Positions 1-12,027 of a stretch of 64,000 nucleotides of DNA are shown piece after piece. This stretch comes from Salvelinus alpinus (lineage: Eukaryota; Chordata; Actinopteri; Salmoniformes; Salmonidae), in NCBI RefSeq assembly GCF_045679555.1, contig NC_092115.1, positions 36,216,728 through 36,280,727 on the forward strand, given 5' to 3'. The stretch's first letter is position 1. Each line of letters begins with the position of its first letter. The notes below the pieces were generated by a model that made no database searches, was not told the DNA's origin, and was given only the letters and a program-made list of their open reading frames with translations. The position numbers were made by a program, and so were the translations under genes.

Positions 1-613
1 GCTAACCTGGATTTCTTTTAGCTAAATATGCAGGTTTAAAAATATATACTTCTGTGTATTGATTTTAAGAAAGGCATTGATGTTTATGGTTAGGTACACG
101 TTGGAGCAACGACAGTCCTTTTTCGCGAATGTGCACCGCATCGATTGTATGCAACGCAGGACACGCTAGATAAACTAGTTACATCATCAACCATGTGTAG
201 TTATAACTAGTGATTATGATTGATTGATTGTTTTTTATAAGATAAGTTTAGTGCTAGCTAGCAACTTACCTTGGCCTCTTACTGCATTCGCGTAACAGGC
301 AGGCTCCTCGTGAGGCAGGTGGTTAGAGCGTTGGACTAGTTAACCGTAAGGTTGCAAGATTGAATCCCTGAGCTGACAAGGTAAAAATCTGTCGTTCTGC
401 CTCTGAAGAAGGCAGTTAAACCCACTGTTCCTAGGCCATAATTGAAAATAAGAATGTGTTCTTAACTGACTTGCCTAGTTAAATAAAATGTGTAAAATAA
501 AAATATAAAAATCGGCAAAATCGGCGTCCAAAAATACAGATTTCCGATTGTTATGAAAACTTGAAGTCGGCCCTAATTAATCGTCCATTCCGATTAATTG
601 GTCGACCTCTAGT
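1..613 (+). mobile_element. Fragment of a dispersed repeat (3' end) carrying a SINE
   Basis: The AT-rich flanks at 1-300 and 511-613 look like two halves of one dispersed repeat whose end reads GGTCGACCTCTAG at about 600-613. A tRNA-derived SINE sits between them. I recognise the unit from general salmonid repeat content but cannot assign a superfamily. No ORF is present. Confidence 0.45.
303..505 (+). repeat. tRNA-derived SINE
   Basis: A tRNA-like head is visible: an A-box-like stretch (GTGGTTAGAGCG, about 320) and a B-box-like stretch (GCAAGATTGAATCCC, about 354-368). The tRNA-unrelated body follows, and the unit ends in the common salmonid tail GACTTGCCTAGTTAAATAAA (about 468-487). Confidence 0.75.
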
Positions 614-1400
614 TAGGATCAGCTTGATCTCCCACTTTAAATAAAGGATAAACTGTGGCTGCCTTCCAAGCAATGGGAACCTCCCCAGAAAGGAGAGACA
701 TGTTAAAAAGGTTAGAGATAGGCTTGGCAATGATAGGGCAGCAACCTAAAAGAAGAAAGGGTCTAAACCATCTGACCCTGATGTTTTTTTGGGGTCAAGT
801 TTAAGGAGCTCCTTTAGCACGTCGGACTGCAGGGAGAAACGTCGGGGATAGTCGCAATAGAAGGGGTGGGAGATGAGGAAATGTTGGACGGGCAAGGAGG
901 CATGGCTGAGACAAATAGGAATCCTGACTTAATGAAGTGGTGATTAAAGAGCTCAGCCATGTGCTTCTTGTCAGTAACAACCACATCATCAACATTAAGG
1001 GACATGGGCAGCTGTGAGGAGGGTTTATTCTCCAGAACTTCTTGGGGTTAGACCCACAGAGAGAGAACTGCTCCTTAAAGTAACTAACTTTGGCCTTCCG
1101 GATAGCCTGAGTGCACTTAATTGTCATTTGCCTGAACGATAGCCAGTCAACTTGAGTATGCGTGTGCCGAGCCTTTCGCCAAATGCAATTCTTGAGGTGG
1201 AGTAACTCTGCAAGATCACGGTCGAACCAGGGGCTGAACCTGTTTTTAATTCTCATTTTCTTTATGGGGGCATGTTTGTTAACAATACCACTGAAAGTAT
1301 CAAAAAAGAAGGTCCAAGCGTCTTCGACAGAGGATCAAGCTGATTCTATACCATTTTACAGAGGCCAGTTCATGAAGGAAGGCTTGCTCATTAAAGTTCT
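614..1400 (-). mobile_element. LINE (L2/Rex-like) fragment: linker and start of reverse transcriptase
   Basis: On the minus strand, 1256-801 encodes a conserved segment between endonuclease and RT (KNRFSPWFDRDLAELL, then AIRKAKVSYFKEQFS). Reading on to about 614 gives the RT entry motif LDPKKTSGSDGLDP and a stretch resembling VPIAWK. Frame breaks and stops make it a relic. It points away from the LINE fragment that follows at 1437, so the two are separate insertions or an inverted copy. Confidence 0.7.
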
Positions 1401-1436
1401 TTAGCAAATGTCTATGACAAATCAGATGAGCTAAAT

Positions 1437-2531
1437 TACTTCTATGCTCGTGTCAAGGCAAGTAACACTGAAGCATGCATGAGAGCATCAGCTGTTCCGG
1501 ACGACTGTGATCACACTCTCCGTAGTCGATGTGAGTAAGACCTTTAAACATGTCAACATTCACAAGGCTGCAAGGCCAGACGGATTTCCAGGACTTGTAA
1601 TCCGAGCATGCGATGACCAACTGGCAAGTGTCTTCACTGACATCTTCAACCCGTCCCTGACTGAGTCTGTAATACCAACATGTTTCAAGCAGATCACCTT
1701 AGTCCATGTGCCCAAGAACACTAAGGTAACCTGCTTAAATGACTACCGACCCGTAGCACTCACCGGGCTGCAGTGGAGCAGGTTGAGAGCTTCAAGTTCC
1801 TTGGTGTCCACATCAGCAACAAACTATCATGGTCCAAACACATTAAGACAGTCGTAAAGACGGCACGACAAAGCCTATTAACCCTCAGGAAACTGAAAAG
1901 ATTTGGCATGGGTCCTCAGATCCTCAAAAGGTTCCACAGCTGCACCATCGACAGCATCCTGACTGGTTGCATCACTGCCTGGTATGGCAACTGCTCGGCC
2001 TCTGACCGCAAGGCACTACAGAGGGTAGTGCGTATGGCCCAGTACATCACTGTGGCCAAGCTTCCTGCCATCCAGTACCTCTATACCAGGCGGTGTCAGA
2101 GAAAGGCCCTAAAAATTGTTAAAGACTCCAGCCACCCTAGTCATAGACTGTTCTCTCCGCTACCGCACGGCAAGCTGTACCGGAGCACCAAGTCTAGGTC
2201 CAAAAACCTTCTACCCCCATGCCATAAGACTCCTGAAAAAAGAATCAAGGGCTACTCAGGCCCCTCTTTTACACTGCTGCTACTCTCTGTTTATTATCTA
2301 TGAATAGTCACTTTAACGCTACCTACATGTAAATATTACCTCGACTAACCGGTGCCCCTGCACATTGACTCTGTACCGGTACCCCATGTATATAGCCTCG
2401 CTATTGTTATTTTGCCTAGATAAATAAAGGTTAAATAAAAAAAATGTAAGCGCTTGTAAGTAAGCATTTCACTATAAGTTCTACCTATACCGGTTGTATT
2501 TGGCGCATGTGATAAATAACATTTGATTTGA
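1437..2531 (+). mobile_element. LINE 3' portion with internal deletion of RT core
   Basis: The first part (1507-1770) encodes RT residues such as AARPDGFPG and CLNDYRPVALT. At about 1770 it jumps directly to the C-terminal segment (VESFKFLGVHISNKLSWSKH, then ALQRVVRMAQ, KALKIVKDSSHPSH, LYRSTKSRSK). The catalytic RT core is missing. The 3' tail ends in ATAAATAACATTTGATTTGA near 2512-2531, the tail type shared by LINEs and SINEs elsewhere in this window. It lies just past the last visible tada1 exon. Confidence 0.8.
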
Positions 2532-2602
2532 TACTTCGTTGAACATTTTTCTAGTTGATTTAAGGCGGCTGAACGCTGCAGACAGACAATTAACCTCATT
2601 AC

Positions 2603-2755
2603 CAATCTGTGACAATGTGGTAGGCTGCCAGGCTGTTCTTCAAGTAGGGCTGGGGGGGTGACATCACTGCCGAAGGCGTAGGGGAAGTGTCCATCACGCA
2701 GCCGGTAGGCCTTCCTCTTGGACACCACAGCAGTCAGCATGTCCTTCAGGTGGCT
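2603..2755 (-). pseudogene. tada1: tada1 exon with +1 frameshift in a C7 run
   Basis: Reading from the CACAG acceptor gives [20 protein letters not shown] and on to GSDVTPP. The family sequence then resumes in another frame as [15 protein letters not shown] before a GTAATG donor. The shift falls in a seven-C run (seven G on the plus strand, about 2652-2658). Six C would read through as VTPQPYLKN. The exon is 153 bp, against 152 expected. Confidence 0.8.
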
Positions 2756-2957
2756 CTGTGGTAGTGGAGGGAACGACGGGTGAGTGAAGTGTGTGTATGA
2801 AGGGGGGAAATCCTGAGTGGACTGATACAACTGGCTGTTGGAAGGTGTACAAAGCCTGTCTCAAAGCATAAAGTAACCTGTGCTACATGAAAAACATAAT
2901 CTTACAACCCTTCTCATATCTTGTACTAGTATCCCATAAAAACACACACACACATAC

Positions 2958-3170
2958 CTCCACTGCGTGGACCATGGTGCTGACGGCGTCCTCCGTGACG
3001 CTGTCCAGGCCCAGCTCAAAAGCGGTGACCATCATGCGGGCCTCCAGCTGGCCCCGGGTTGGCAGCAACAGGGTGTGGGCACTAAGTCTCAGCTCCTCCT
3101 CCTCACTCCCAACCTCCTGCAGGCTGAAGGCCTGGGCCGCACTCAGAGGCTTCTGGGGCTGGAAACGATG
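2958..3170 (-). CDS. tada1: tada1 exon encoding the LPTRGQLEARM segment
   Basis: A clean 213-bp exon (71 codons, phase 0 at both ends), starting HRFQPQKPLSAAQ and ending DAVSTMVHAVE before a GTATGT donor. Acidic EEEE and PTRGQLE motifs match TADA1. No lesion is seen. Confidence 0.85.
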
Positions 3171-3287
3171 CTGGACACGCAACAGGTCACACACACAGAA
3201 TTATACTTCACCAACAGGAGAGGTCTGAAGTTTTTAAACCATGTATTACTGCCACCTCCCATTACGCATTATTGAAGGACAACTCAC

Positions 3288-3359
3288 ATCAAATTTCTGT
3301 CTGAAGGAGAACTTCTTTTTTTCCTTTGGCAGGCTTGCCAGGCTTGGAGGCTGAGCTAC
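3288..3359 (-). pseudogene. tada1: tada1 exon with +1 frameshift in an A7 run
   Basis: The acceptor TGTGCAG|GTAGCTC restores phase and reads GSSASKPGKPAKGKK. The family sequence then resumes one frame over (KFSFRQKFD). The switch falls in a run of seven A (seven T on the plus strand, about 3316-3322). Six A would keep the frame and give the 71 bp that the exon phases require; the window has 72 bp. Confidence 0.8.
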
Positions 3360-3477
3360 CTGCACACTGCAAAGATCCAGCACCCTCTGGAAAAGGGAAT
3401 GGGTTGCAGTCAGGTTTGTGGTCAACATACAGATGTGTGGTATCCATCGATATTGATATATTCGATGGAAAACCTAC

Positions 3478-3543
3478 CTGGTGTGGAGACGATTATCTGA
3501 CAACGTGTGAGAATGGCCAGGAGAAAGTCATTGTGGACATGAA
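3478..3543 (-). CDS. tada1: tada1 exon encoding the HNDFLLAIL segment
   Basis: The acceptor is a T-rich tract plus CAG, followed by HVHNDFLLAILTRCQIIVSTP, then the donor G|GTAGGT. It is 66 bp and enters and leaves in phase 1. The segment is nearly identical to the conserved TADA1 core around the histone-fold region. Confidence 0.85.
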
Positions 3544-3839
3544 CTGAGAGAGAGAAAGAAAAAAATAGGGAGAGTTTTATTGAAATTCTTAATTTTTTTG
3601 CACTGAGCAGACTAGCTCTGGTCCATACGCTTGTGTCAGGTGTGCAGCTCGTAGTGCGAATCGGACGCATGTGCATGGCTAGTGGCTGTAAACAAACTGC
3701 TCTCATTTCATATTTTGGAGAACGGACAACTGAAGAATTCAGTGAAAAGTTAAATCAGAACTCTAGTAACATCTTAACTTTGGTGAGTAATGAAAGTATA
3801 TTGAAGCCAGTCACTAAAATAAATTGTTGATGGGGGATG

Positions 3840-4309
3840 AATGGAAAGATGCAAGTCGCTGGCATGGACCAGAGCTAGGTTTATAAACCCTTGATTGCTG
3901 ATACTATGTATTGGTCAGTGAGAGGCTTTGAAGCCCCAGGTCACCCATATTGTCACTCCCCAGAAGAAGCAGTCCTCCATAGGTATTTCAATTAAAATGT
4001 TTCAAGTACAAAATTACATGTCATTACAGGTTTTGGGGGCAGTAATATTAGAACTTTCCAAAAATTATACTTAGTTTTTATATATTTTTTTCAATTTAAT
4101 TTTTGGCTCATATAATATAAAAGTATGCATTAAGGTGAGTCTGTAATAGAATAAATAAGGCAAAAATAAATTTAGACATTAATAAATGCATTTTTATAGC
4201 TTCCAAAAGTTTTTACATCAGTGGGGGAGTGCCTAGATGGAGGCGGAGAGCTTCAAAACAGCCCTTTCCGAAATGCACCTTGGCCTTTCCAACCCTGACC
4301 CAATATATA
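3840..4309. other. AT-rich unassigned sequence in a tada1 intron
   Basis: I see no exon, SINE head or transposase here. It ends at the TATA target of the Tc1 element that follows. Confidence 0.4.
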
Positions 4310-5764
<1,455 letters not shown>

Positions 5765-6400
5765 TATATATAGACCCGTTCCAAACAGACCCGAGGACAA
5801 CCTGTATAGACCTAGTCGGATCCAGACTTGGTCCTATCCGAGTGAGGGAGCTGAGTTACTTTATTAACCGGAGCTGATAAAGCGCGAGAAGAGCCAGTCT
5901 AGCAGGTGGGGCAGGGCAGTACTGTGAGTAACACAGGGAGGAGGGAACCAACACGCTACACACTCCAGAAAAGCATCTCTCTGTGTGTGTGTGTGTGTGT
6001 GTGTTTAGCCCATTCTGGAAAAGTCTTAATTACACATACCCGAGACGATCATATCAAATCTGACCCAGACCCGAGACACTATTTATAATTCTGGATCCTG
6101 ACCCGCTCAGGTCCCAGATCGGGTCTCGGGCAATGTTACCTCTAACCTGCAGGCTCGCAGATCCCCGGGAATGCCACCCAGAAGAAATATCAGCCCGCAT
6201 AGAGAAGCACGACATTGAACTTCACTCAAATTTTCACTCACACTATGAACATTTCCCTTTACTATGGGAATTGTGATCGAATCAATGCAATGTTAGCCAC
6301 TTTCAATGCAACATACCGAAACAAAACGAACTATGCAAGAGATTTTGTTTTAGGCAGAACGCTTCAGAGTAGGATTATATTGCATTGATAGGTACGAGTT
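5765..6400. repeat. Unassigned dispersed repeat with ACCCGAGA-type motifs
   Basis: Repeated GACCCG/CGGGTC motifs flank a short (GT)n tract at about 5983-6004 (for example CAGATCGGGTCTCGGGC at about 6115-6131). No coding content is found. The Tc1-A at 4310-5764 appears to have inserted into or beside this unit. Confidence 0.4.
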
Positions 6401-6640
6401 ACGTAACGGATGTGAAATGGCTAGCTAGTTAGCGGTGGTGCTAATAGCCTTTCAATTGGTGACGTCACTTGCTCTGAGACCTTGAAGTAGTGGTTCCCCT
6501 TGCTCTGCAAGGGCCGTGGCTTTTGTGGAGCGATGCTTCGTGGGTGACTGTTGTCTGTGTGCAGAGGGTCCCTGGTTCCGCGCCCGGGTCGGGGCGAGGG
6601 GACGGACTAAAGTTAACCATTACCATATATGGATCTGTAA
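6400..6640 (+). repeat. Dispersed repeat with tRNA-like box B
   Basis: The stretch GTGAAATGGCTAGCTAGTTA (about 6410) leads to a region around 6565-6600 (CCCTGGTTCCGCGCCCGGGT) that resembles a degenerate pol III B box. I take it as a SINE-like unit; no ORF is convincing. Confidence 0.4.
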
Positions 6641-6659
6641 CGCCCAACAGTTTTTATTT

Positions 6660-7147
6660 GTTTATTTATATGCGAGAACCGTGTACTGCCGAGTCGATAT
6701 TCACGTAATAAAAATTAATTCCCATCGACCACAAATTGGTGAAAACAAACATTTTCAGTTGACCTCCAGTGTAAAAGAGCCAACTTTGTCGTCAATTTTT
6801 TATTGGTGTTAAAATAAAGTATGCTGTTTGGAGCACCGGGCCGTCGTTTGATATTACTACTTTTTCATAACGACAATACAAGTTTGACGTTGGGCGACAA
6901 AAGAATGTTCATAATGTAGCTATGACAATTGTCTACAGACATGTCGATAGACGGACTGTAAACCAGACTTTAGACTTGCTTTCAATGAGAACAACAAAGT
7001 CATTACACATATACTTTATAAAAGTAGTTTTGAACAGTAATTGGCTAAAACAAGCAGACAAGAAAATTGCATTTGTAAAAAGAGCCAATGGGGTAACCTA
7101 GGTAACCACAGGTTGTTTTCCCCACAGGCGGGCGGGGTCGTGATGTT
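6660..7147. other. No recognisable feature
   Basis: AT-rich intronic or intergenic sequence with no homology I can recognise. Confidence 0.4.
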
Positions 7148-7152
7148 ATACC

Positions 7153-7900
7153 TATGGGTGTGTTGGTAAATTCCCTCTGGAGTGCCAAACTGCACTCTGG
7201 GCGTTCGTAAATTGAGAGCATTGTCAGATTGCCCGTTAGTAAATTCAGAGGTTCACTCTCGGAGCATTCAGAGGAGTAGGAGTAGAGTTGATCCGTGTGT
7301 TCTTACCTCAAACCGGCAGTCAAGCCGGCAGTCAAGCCGTTTTGAGCTCCCGAATGGCACAGTGGTCTAAGGCACTGTATCTCAGTGCAAGAGGCGTCAC
7401 TACAGTCCCTGGTTCGAATCCAGGCTGTATCACATCCGCTAGTGATTGGGAGTCCCATAGGGCGGTGCACAATTAGCCCAGCGTCATTTGGGTTTGGCCA
7501 TCATTGTAAATAAGAATTTGTCTGACTTGCCTAGAGGTTAAATGTACAAAGGTTAAATGTACAAAATAATAATGTACAAATGTACAAAGGTTAAATGTAC
7601 AAAATAATAATTTAAAAGCACCCAAGCTAAATAAAGTTGGCTAGTTTGCTAGCTACTTCCAGACACAAATAAGAGAACACCTCACTCTGATCATTTCACT
7701 CACCCTAACGGAGCTGGTTAGGCTGCTTTTCATGGCAACAATTTTAATTACTTTTTTTTGCCGAGATTTACAGACACCGGTCATATTAAACGGGTGTTGC
7801 GCGTTCGGAAATGCATCGGTTATTCTGCACTCTTGCACACCCAGGCAAGAAGCTCTAAAATCGAGCAGATAGCCAGAGTGAATTTACGAACGCACCCATA
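7153..7900. mobile_element. 748-bp TIR element with apparent 5-bp target duplication
   Basis: The left end reads TATGGGTGTGTTGGTAAATT and the right end, reverse-complemented, TATGGGTGCGTTCGTAAATT. The element is bounded by ATACC at 7148-7152 and 7901-7905. It has no transposase and contains a SINE at about 7340-7560. It lies in tada1 intron 1. I cannot assign a superfamily from this alone. Confidence 0.65.
7338..7560 (+). repeat. tRNA-derived SINE inside the TIR element
   Basis: The A box is GTGGTCTAAGGCACT (about 7361) and the B box is GGTTCGAATCC (about 7411-7421). The body GTGATTGGGAGTCCCATAGG and the tail GACTTGCCTAGAGGTTAAAT follow. A short tandem run of AAATGTACAAAGGTT-type units trails it to about 7615. 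Confidence 0.8.
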
Positions 7901-8075
7901 ATACCGACTGGGAAACGAGCTACAGGCTTTAGCTCGCTAGATACTACATAGCCGTTGGCAGAGAGCTAGTTTTAGCTATCCATTTGTGGCGGATTAAAAC
8001 AACTTTCGAAATAGGAAAGTAAAAAAATAAAAAGTGTAAGGACAACATCAAATCAACCAATGGTTGCTTACTTAC

Positions 8076-8149
8076 TGTTTGACATGATCACCAATTGCTT
8101 CAGTTAAATGTTTCTTGGCAATTTCAAGCTCAGTAGCATGGGCTGCCAT
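8076..8149 (-). CDS. tada1: tada1 exon 1 (start codon exon)
   Basis: The ATG lies at 8149-8147 on the minus strand with G at -3 and +4. It reads 24 residues (MAAHATELEIAKKH, then LTEAIGDHVK) plus two bases of a Gln codon before a strong donor, A|GTAAGTA. The match to the TADA1 N terminus (ELE-AKK-L-EA-GD-VKQ) is clear. The exon is short, so it is easily missed by ORF searches. Confidence 0.8.
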
Positions 8150-8272
8150 AACGACGTCTATACAAGTGTTGGACGTAATCATTCCGCGCCTTGTCTGCAT
8201 CTTCTTTTTCTGTTATCGGAAGTGTGTGCATCAGCAAAAGGTGTAATAGCGCCACCTATGAACTTGGAATAT

Positions 8273-8279
<7 letters not shown>

Positions 8280-8362
<83 letters not shown>
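8280..8362. repeat. (CA)n microsatellite
   Basis: About 41 uninterrupted CA dinucleotides, just upstream of the tada1 start exon. Confidence 0.95.
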
Positions 8363-8364
<2 letters not shown>

Positions 8365-8754
8365 CTGCAATTACCATTTCTTGCCAGCAGAGAGCACACA
8401 TGCCTCAAGAGACAGTGCTGTGTATTATTAATAACAGTGCATTCAGGAAGTATTCAGACCCCTTGACCTTTTCCACATTTTGTTACCTTACCTTAGTTTT
8501 TTCCCCTCATCAATCTACACACAATACCCTACAAAGCAAAAATAGGTTTTTAGACATTTTAGCAAATGTGTTAGAAATCAAATGTATTAAAATCAAATGT
8601 ATTAAGAAGCACCTTTGGCAGCGATCACAGCCTCAACTCTTCATGGGTATGACGCTACAAGCTTGGCACACCTGTATTTGTGAAGTTTCTACCATTCTCT
8701 GCAGATCCTCTCAATCTCTGTCAGGTTGGATGGGGAGCGTCGCTGCACAGCTAT

Positions 8755-8862
8755 TTTTTTATTTTATTTAACCTTTATTTAACTAGGCAAGTCAGTTAAG
8801 ATCAAATTCTTATTTACAATAACGGCCTAGGAACAGTGGGTTAACTGCCTTGTTCAGGCAGT
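8755..8862 (-). repeat. SINE tail fragment (reverse orientation)
   Basis: The reverse complement reads GACTTGCCTAGTTAAATAAA and the preceding AAGGCAGTTAACCCACTGTT body. The tRNA head is missing. Confidence 0.7.
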
Positions 8863-8919
8863 ACTTATGTAAATGTTATTTTTCAGTAATTTTTTTAAAT
8901 AAATGAGCAAACATTTCTA

Positions 8920-10568
8920 CTGTGCCTTGCGAAAGTATTCACCCCACTTGGCATTTTTCCTATTTTGTGGCCTTACAACCTGGAATTAAAATAGACTTTT
9001 GGGGGGTTTATATCATTTGATTTACACAACATGCCTACCACTTTGAAGATGCAAAATATGTTTTATTGTGAAACAAACAAGAAATAATACAAAAAAAAAC
9101 AGAAAACTTGAGCGTGCATAACTATTCACCCCCCCAAAGTCAATACTTTGTAGAGCCACCTTTTTCAGCAATTACAGCTGCAAGTCTCTTGGGATATGTC
9201 TCTATAAGCTTGGCACATCTAGCCACTGGGATTTTTGCCCATTCTTAAAGGCAAAACTGCTCTTGCTCCTTAAAGTTGGATGGGTTCCGCTGGTGTACAG
9301 CAATCTTTAAGCCATACCACAGATTCTCAATTGGATTGAGGTCTGGGCTTTGACTAGGCCATTTCAAGACATTTAAATGTTCCCCTTAACCCACTTGAGT
9401 GTTGCTTTAGCAGTATGCATCGGGTCATTGTCCTGCTGGAAGGTGAACCTCCGTCCCAGTCTCAAATCTCTGGAAGACTGAAACAGGTTTCCCTCAAGAA
9501 GTTCCCTGTATTTAGCGCCATCCATCATTCCTTCAATTCTGATCAGTTTCCCAGTCCCTGCATATGAAAAACATCTCCACAGCATGATGCTGCCACCACC
9601 ATGCTTCACTGTGGGGATGATGTTCTCGGGGCGATGAGATGTGTTGGGTTTGTGCCAGACATAGCGTTTTCCTTGATGGCCAAAAAGCTCAATTTTAGTC
9701 TTATCTGAGCAGAGTACCTTCTTCCATATGTTTGGGGAGTCTCCCATATGTCTTTTGGCGAACACCAAACGTATTTGCTTATTTTTTTCTTCAAGCAATG
9801 TTTTTCTATGGCCACTCTTCCGTAAAGCCCAACTCTGTGGAGTGTATGGCTTAAAGTGGTTCTATGGACAGATACTCCAATCTCCGCTGTGGAGTTTTGC
9901 AGCTCCTTCAGGGTTATCTTTGGTCTCTTTGTTGCCTCTGATTAATGCCCTCCTTGCCTGGTCCGTGAGTTTTGGTGGGCGGGCCTCTCTTGGCAGGTTT
10001 GTTGTGGTGCATTATTCTTTTCATTTTTTAATAATGGATTTAATGGTGCTCCGTGGGATGATCAAAGTTTCAGATATTTTTTTGTAACCCAACCCTGATC
10101 TGTACTTCTCCACAACTTTGTCCCTGACCTGTTTGGCGATCTCCTTGGTCTTCATGGTGCCGCTTGCTTGGTGGTGCCCCTTGCTTAGCGATGTTGCAGA
10201 CTCTGGGGCCTTTCAGAACAGGTGTATATATACTGAGATCATGTGACAGATCATGTGACACTTAGATTGCACACAGGTGGACTTTACTTAATTAATTATG
10301 TGACTTCTGAAGGTAATTGGTTTCACCAGATCTTATTTAGGGGCTTCATAGCAAAGGGGGTGAAAACATATGCACGCACCACTTTTCCGTTTTTAATTTT
10401 TTAGAATTTTTTGAAACAAGTTATTTTTTTCATTTCACTTCACCAATTTGGACTATTTTGTGTATCTCCATTACATGAAATCCAAATAAAAATCCATTTA
10501 AATTACAGGTTGTCATGCAACAAAATAGGAACAACGCCAAGGGGGGTGAATACTTTTGCAAGGCACTG
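8920..10568 (-). mobile_element. Tc1-C transposon relic nested in Tc1-B
   Basis: The terminal repeats (CTGTGCCTTGCGAAAGTATT at left, inverse of CAGTGCCTTGCAAAAG at right) are flanked by TA at 8918-8919 and 10569-10570. On the minus strand, 9798-9373 encodes transposase with VKHGGGSIMLW and QQDNDPMHTAKATLKW. A start-like region lies near 10155 (ATGAAGACCAAGGAGATCGC). Frameshifts break the ORF. Confidence 0.9.
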
Positions 10569-10715
10569 TACAAGCCTGTTTTTGCTTCGTCATTGTGGGG
10601 TATTGTGTGTAGATTGATGAGGGGAAAAAAACGATTTAATCAATTTTAGAATAAGGCTGTAAGGTAACAAAATGTGGAAAAGTCAAGAGGTCTAAATACT
10701 TTCCGAATGCACTGT

Positions 10716-10880
10716 ACATACTGTTTTACTCATTATAATACTGTATTCTAGTCAAGACCATCCTATTCAACTATTGCTGTACATATACAATTCTATCCTA
10801 CGTATTTTACAGATATACTACATATTCTATCCACAGAGTGTCCATAATGTCTATACATCCCATCACAGATACCGTATTTA
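10716..10880. repeat. Dispersed repeat segment also found at 59041-59170
   Basis: The segment containing CATCCTATTCAACTATTGCT and GTCTATACATCCCATCACA recurs, diverged, at 59051-59166. In both places a Tc1-B right end lies on the left side. It may be a LINE 3' region. Confidence 0.5.
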
Positions 10881-10887
10881 TTCAGAA

Positions 10888-11580
10888 CAAATATTTAAAC
10901 GCATCAATTTCAAAATTTTTACTGAGTTATAGTTCATATAAGAAAATCATTCAACTGAAATAAATTAATTAGGCCCTAATCTATGGATTTCACATGACTG
11001 GGCAGGGGCGCAGCCATGGGTGGACCTGGGAGAACATAGGCCCACCCACTTGGGAACCAGGCCCACCCACTGGGGAGCTAGGCCCAGACAATCAGAATTA
11101 GTTTTTCCCCACAAAAGGGCTTTATTACAGACAGAAATACTCCTCAGTTTTATCAGTTCTCCGGGTGCCTGGTCTCAGACAATCCCGCAGGTGAAGAAGC
11201 CGGATGAGGAGGTCCTGGGCTGGCGTGGTTACACATGGTCTGTAGATGTGAGGCCGGTTAGACATACTGCCAAATTCTCTAAAACGACGGTAGAGAAATG
11301 AACATTAAATTCTCTGGCAGCAGCTTTGGTAGACATTCCTGCAGTCAGCATGCCAATTGCATGCTCCTTCAAAACTTGAGACATCTGTGGCATTGTGTTA
11401 TGTGACAAAACTGCATATTTTAGAGTGGCCTTTTATTGTCCCCAGCACAAGGTGCACCTGTGTAATGATCATGCTGTTTAATCAGCTTCTTGATATTCCA
11501 CACCTGTCAGGTGGATGGATTATCTTGGCAAATGATAAACAATAACAAGGATGTAAACAAATTTGTGCACAAAATACTGC
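10888..11580 (-). mobile_element. Tc1-D internally deleted copy
   Basis: The left end (CAATTTCAAAATTTTTACTG; then GGATTTCACATGACTGGGCA) and a right-hand block (AATCCCGCAGGTGAAGAAGC; GTAGAGAAATGAACATTAAA; TTTTATTGTCCCCAGCACAA) match an abundant salmonid Tc1-like family. The central transposase is missing. The same right-hand block occurs at 63720-64000. Confidence 0.7.
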
Positions 11581-12027
11581 AGGAAATTAGCTGTAAAACT
11601 GCAAATTTTTCTCTCCACCCATGGCAAAATTTGCAGAATTGCATGAAATGTGTTATAAAATTGCTAAATCTTCTCTCCACCCCATGGCAAAATGTGTAGA
11701 ATTGCAGCAAACTTAATTTAAAACGGCAACATTTTCTCTATACAAGGGGGGCTGCTAAAATGTTTTGCTTGCAAGCCACATGATGAGTTCTGTTTTTTTG
11801 TGGGCCCCCATCCCCATCAAAGTTGCCCATTCCTGATTTAGCTTTACACGACTCCCAATGAACTTTGCATATAGGCACAAATAAAACAATGAGCCAGATG
11901 TTTCACCGGATGTATAAATCTAAAGCATCCGGTTGGCATTTCCACTCACCAACTATGGTGGTGATATCCCCTAATGGAAACGACAGACTGTGGTCTATCC
12001 TGGGTTATAGAAATCTTTGATGTTGGT
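11581..12027. other. Unassigned sequence with a short duplicated motif
   Basis: A motif containing CTCTCCACCC(C)ATGGCAAAAT occurs at about 11610-11630 and 11673-11693, each followed by a similar GAATTGCA segment. No gene or element is recognised. Confidence 0.4.

Larger units (their letters stand above)
8435..10714. mobile_element. Tc1-B remnant interrupted by a SINE fragment and Tc1-C
   Basis: The ends are CAGTGCATTCAGGAAGTATT at 8435 and its inverse CCGAATGCACTG ending at 10714. Only terminal parts remain: 8435-8755, about 8865-8919 and 10571-10714. The transposase is gone. A SINE tail and a whole Tc1-C occupy the interior. Confidence 0.85.

Noticed and set aside
303..380. A functional tRNA gene
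   Set aside because: A- and B-box-like motifs are present, but the head is degenerate, cannot form a full cloverleaf by eye, and continues into a SINE body.
2345..2830. A 161-codon minus-strand frame as a stand-alone gene
   Set aside because: Only 2755-2603 is coding (tada1); the rest is intron and LINE tail, and its final part is out of frame with TADA1.
3633..3830. Plus-strand 65-codon frame (FGERTTEEFSEKLNQNSS)
   Set aside because: It looks protein-like, but there is no domain match, no splice context and it lies in a tada1 intron.
8179..8431. Open frames across (CA)n, (GT)n and (GA)n arrays, here and at 13526-13786, 15773-16063, 36509-36932 and 39437-40127
   Set aside because: They exist only because dinucleotide repeats lack stop codons; no coding signal outside the repeats.
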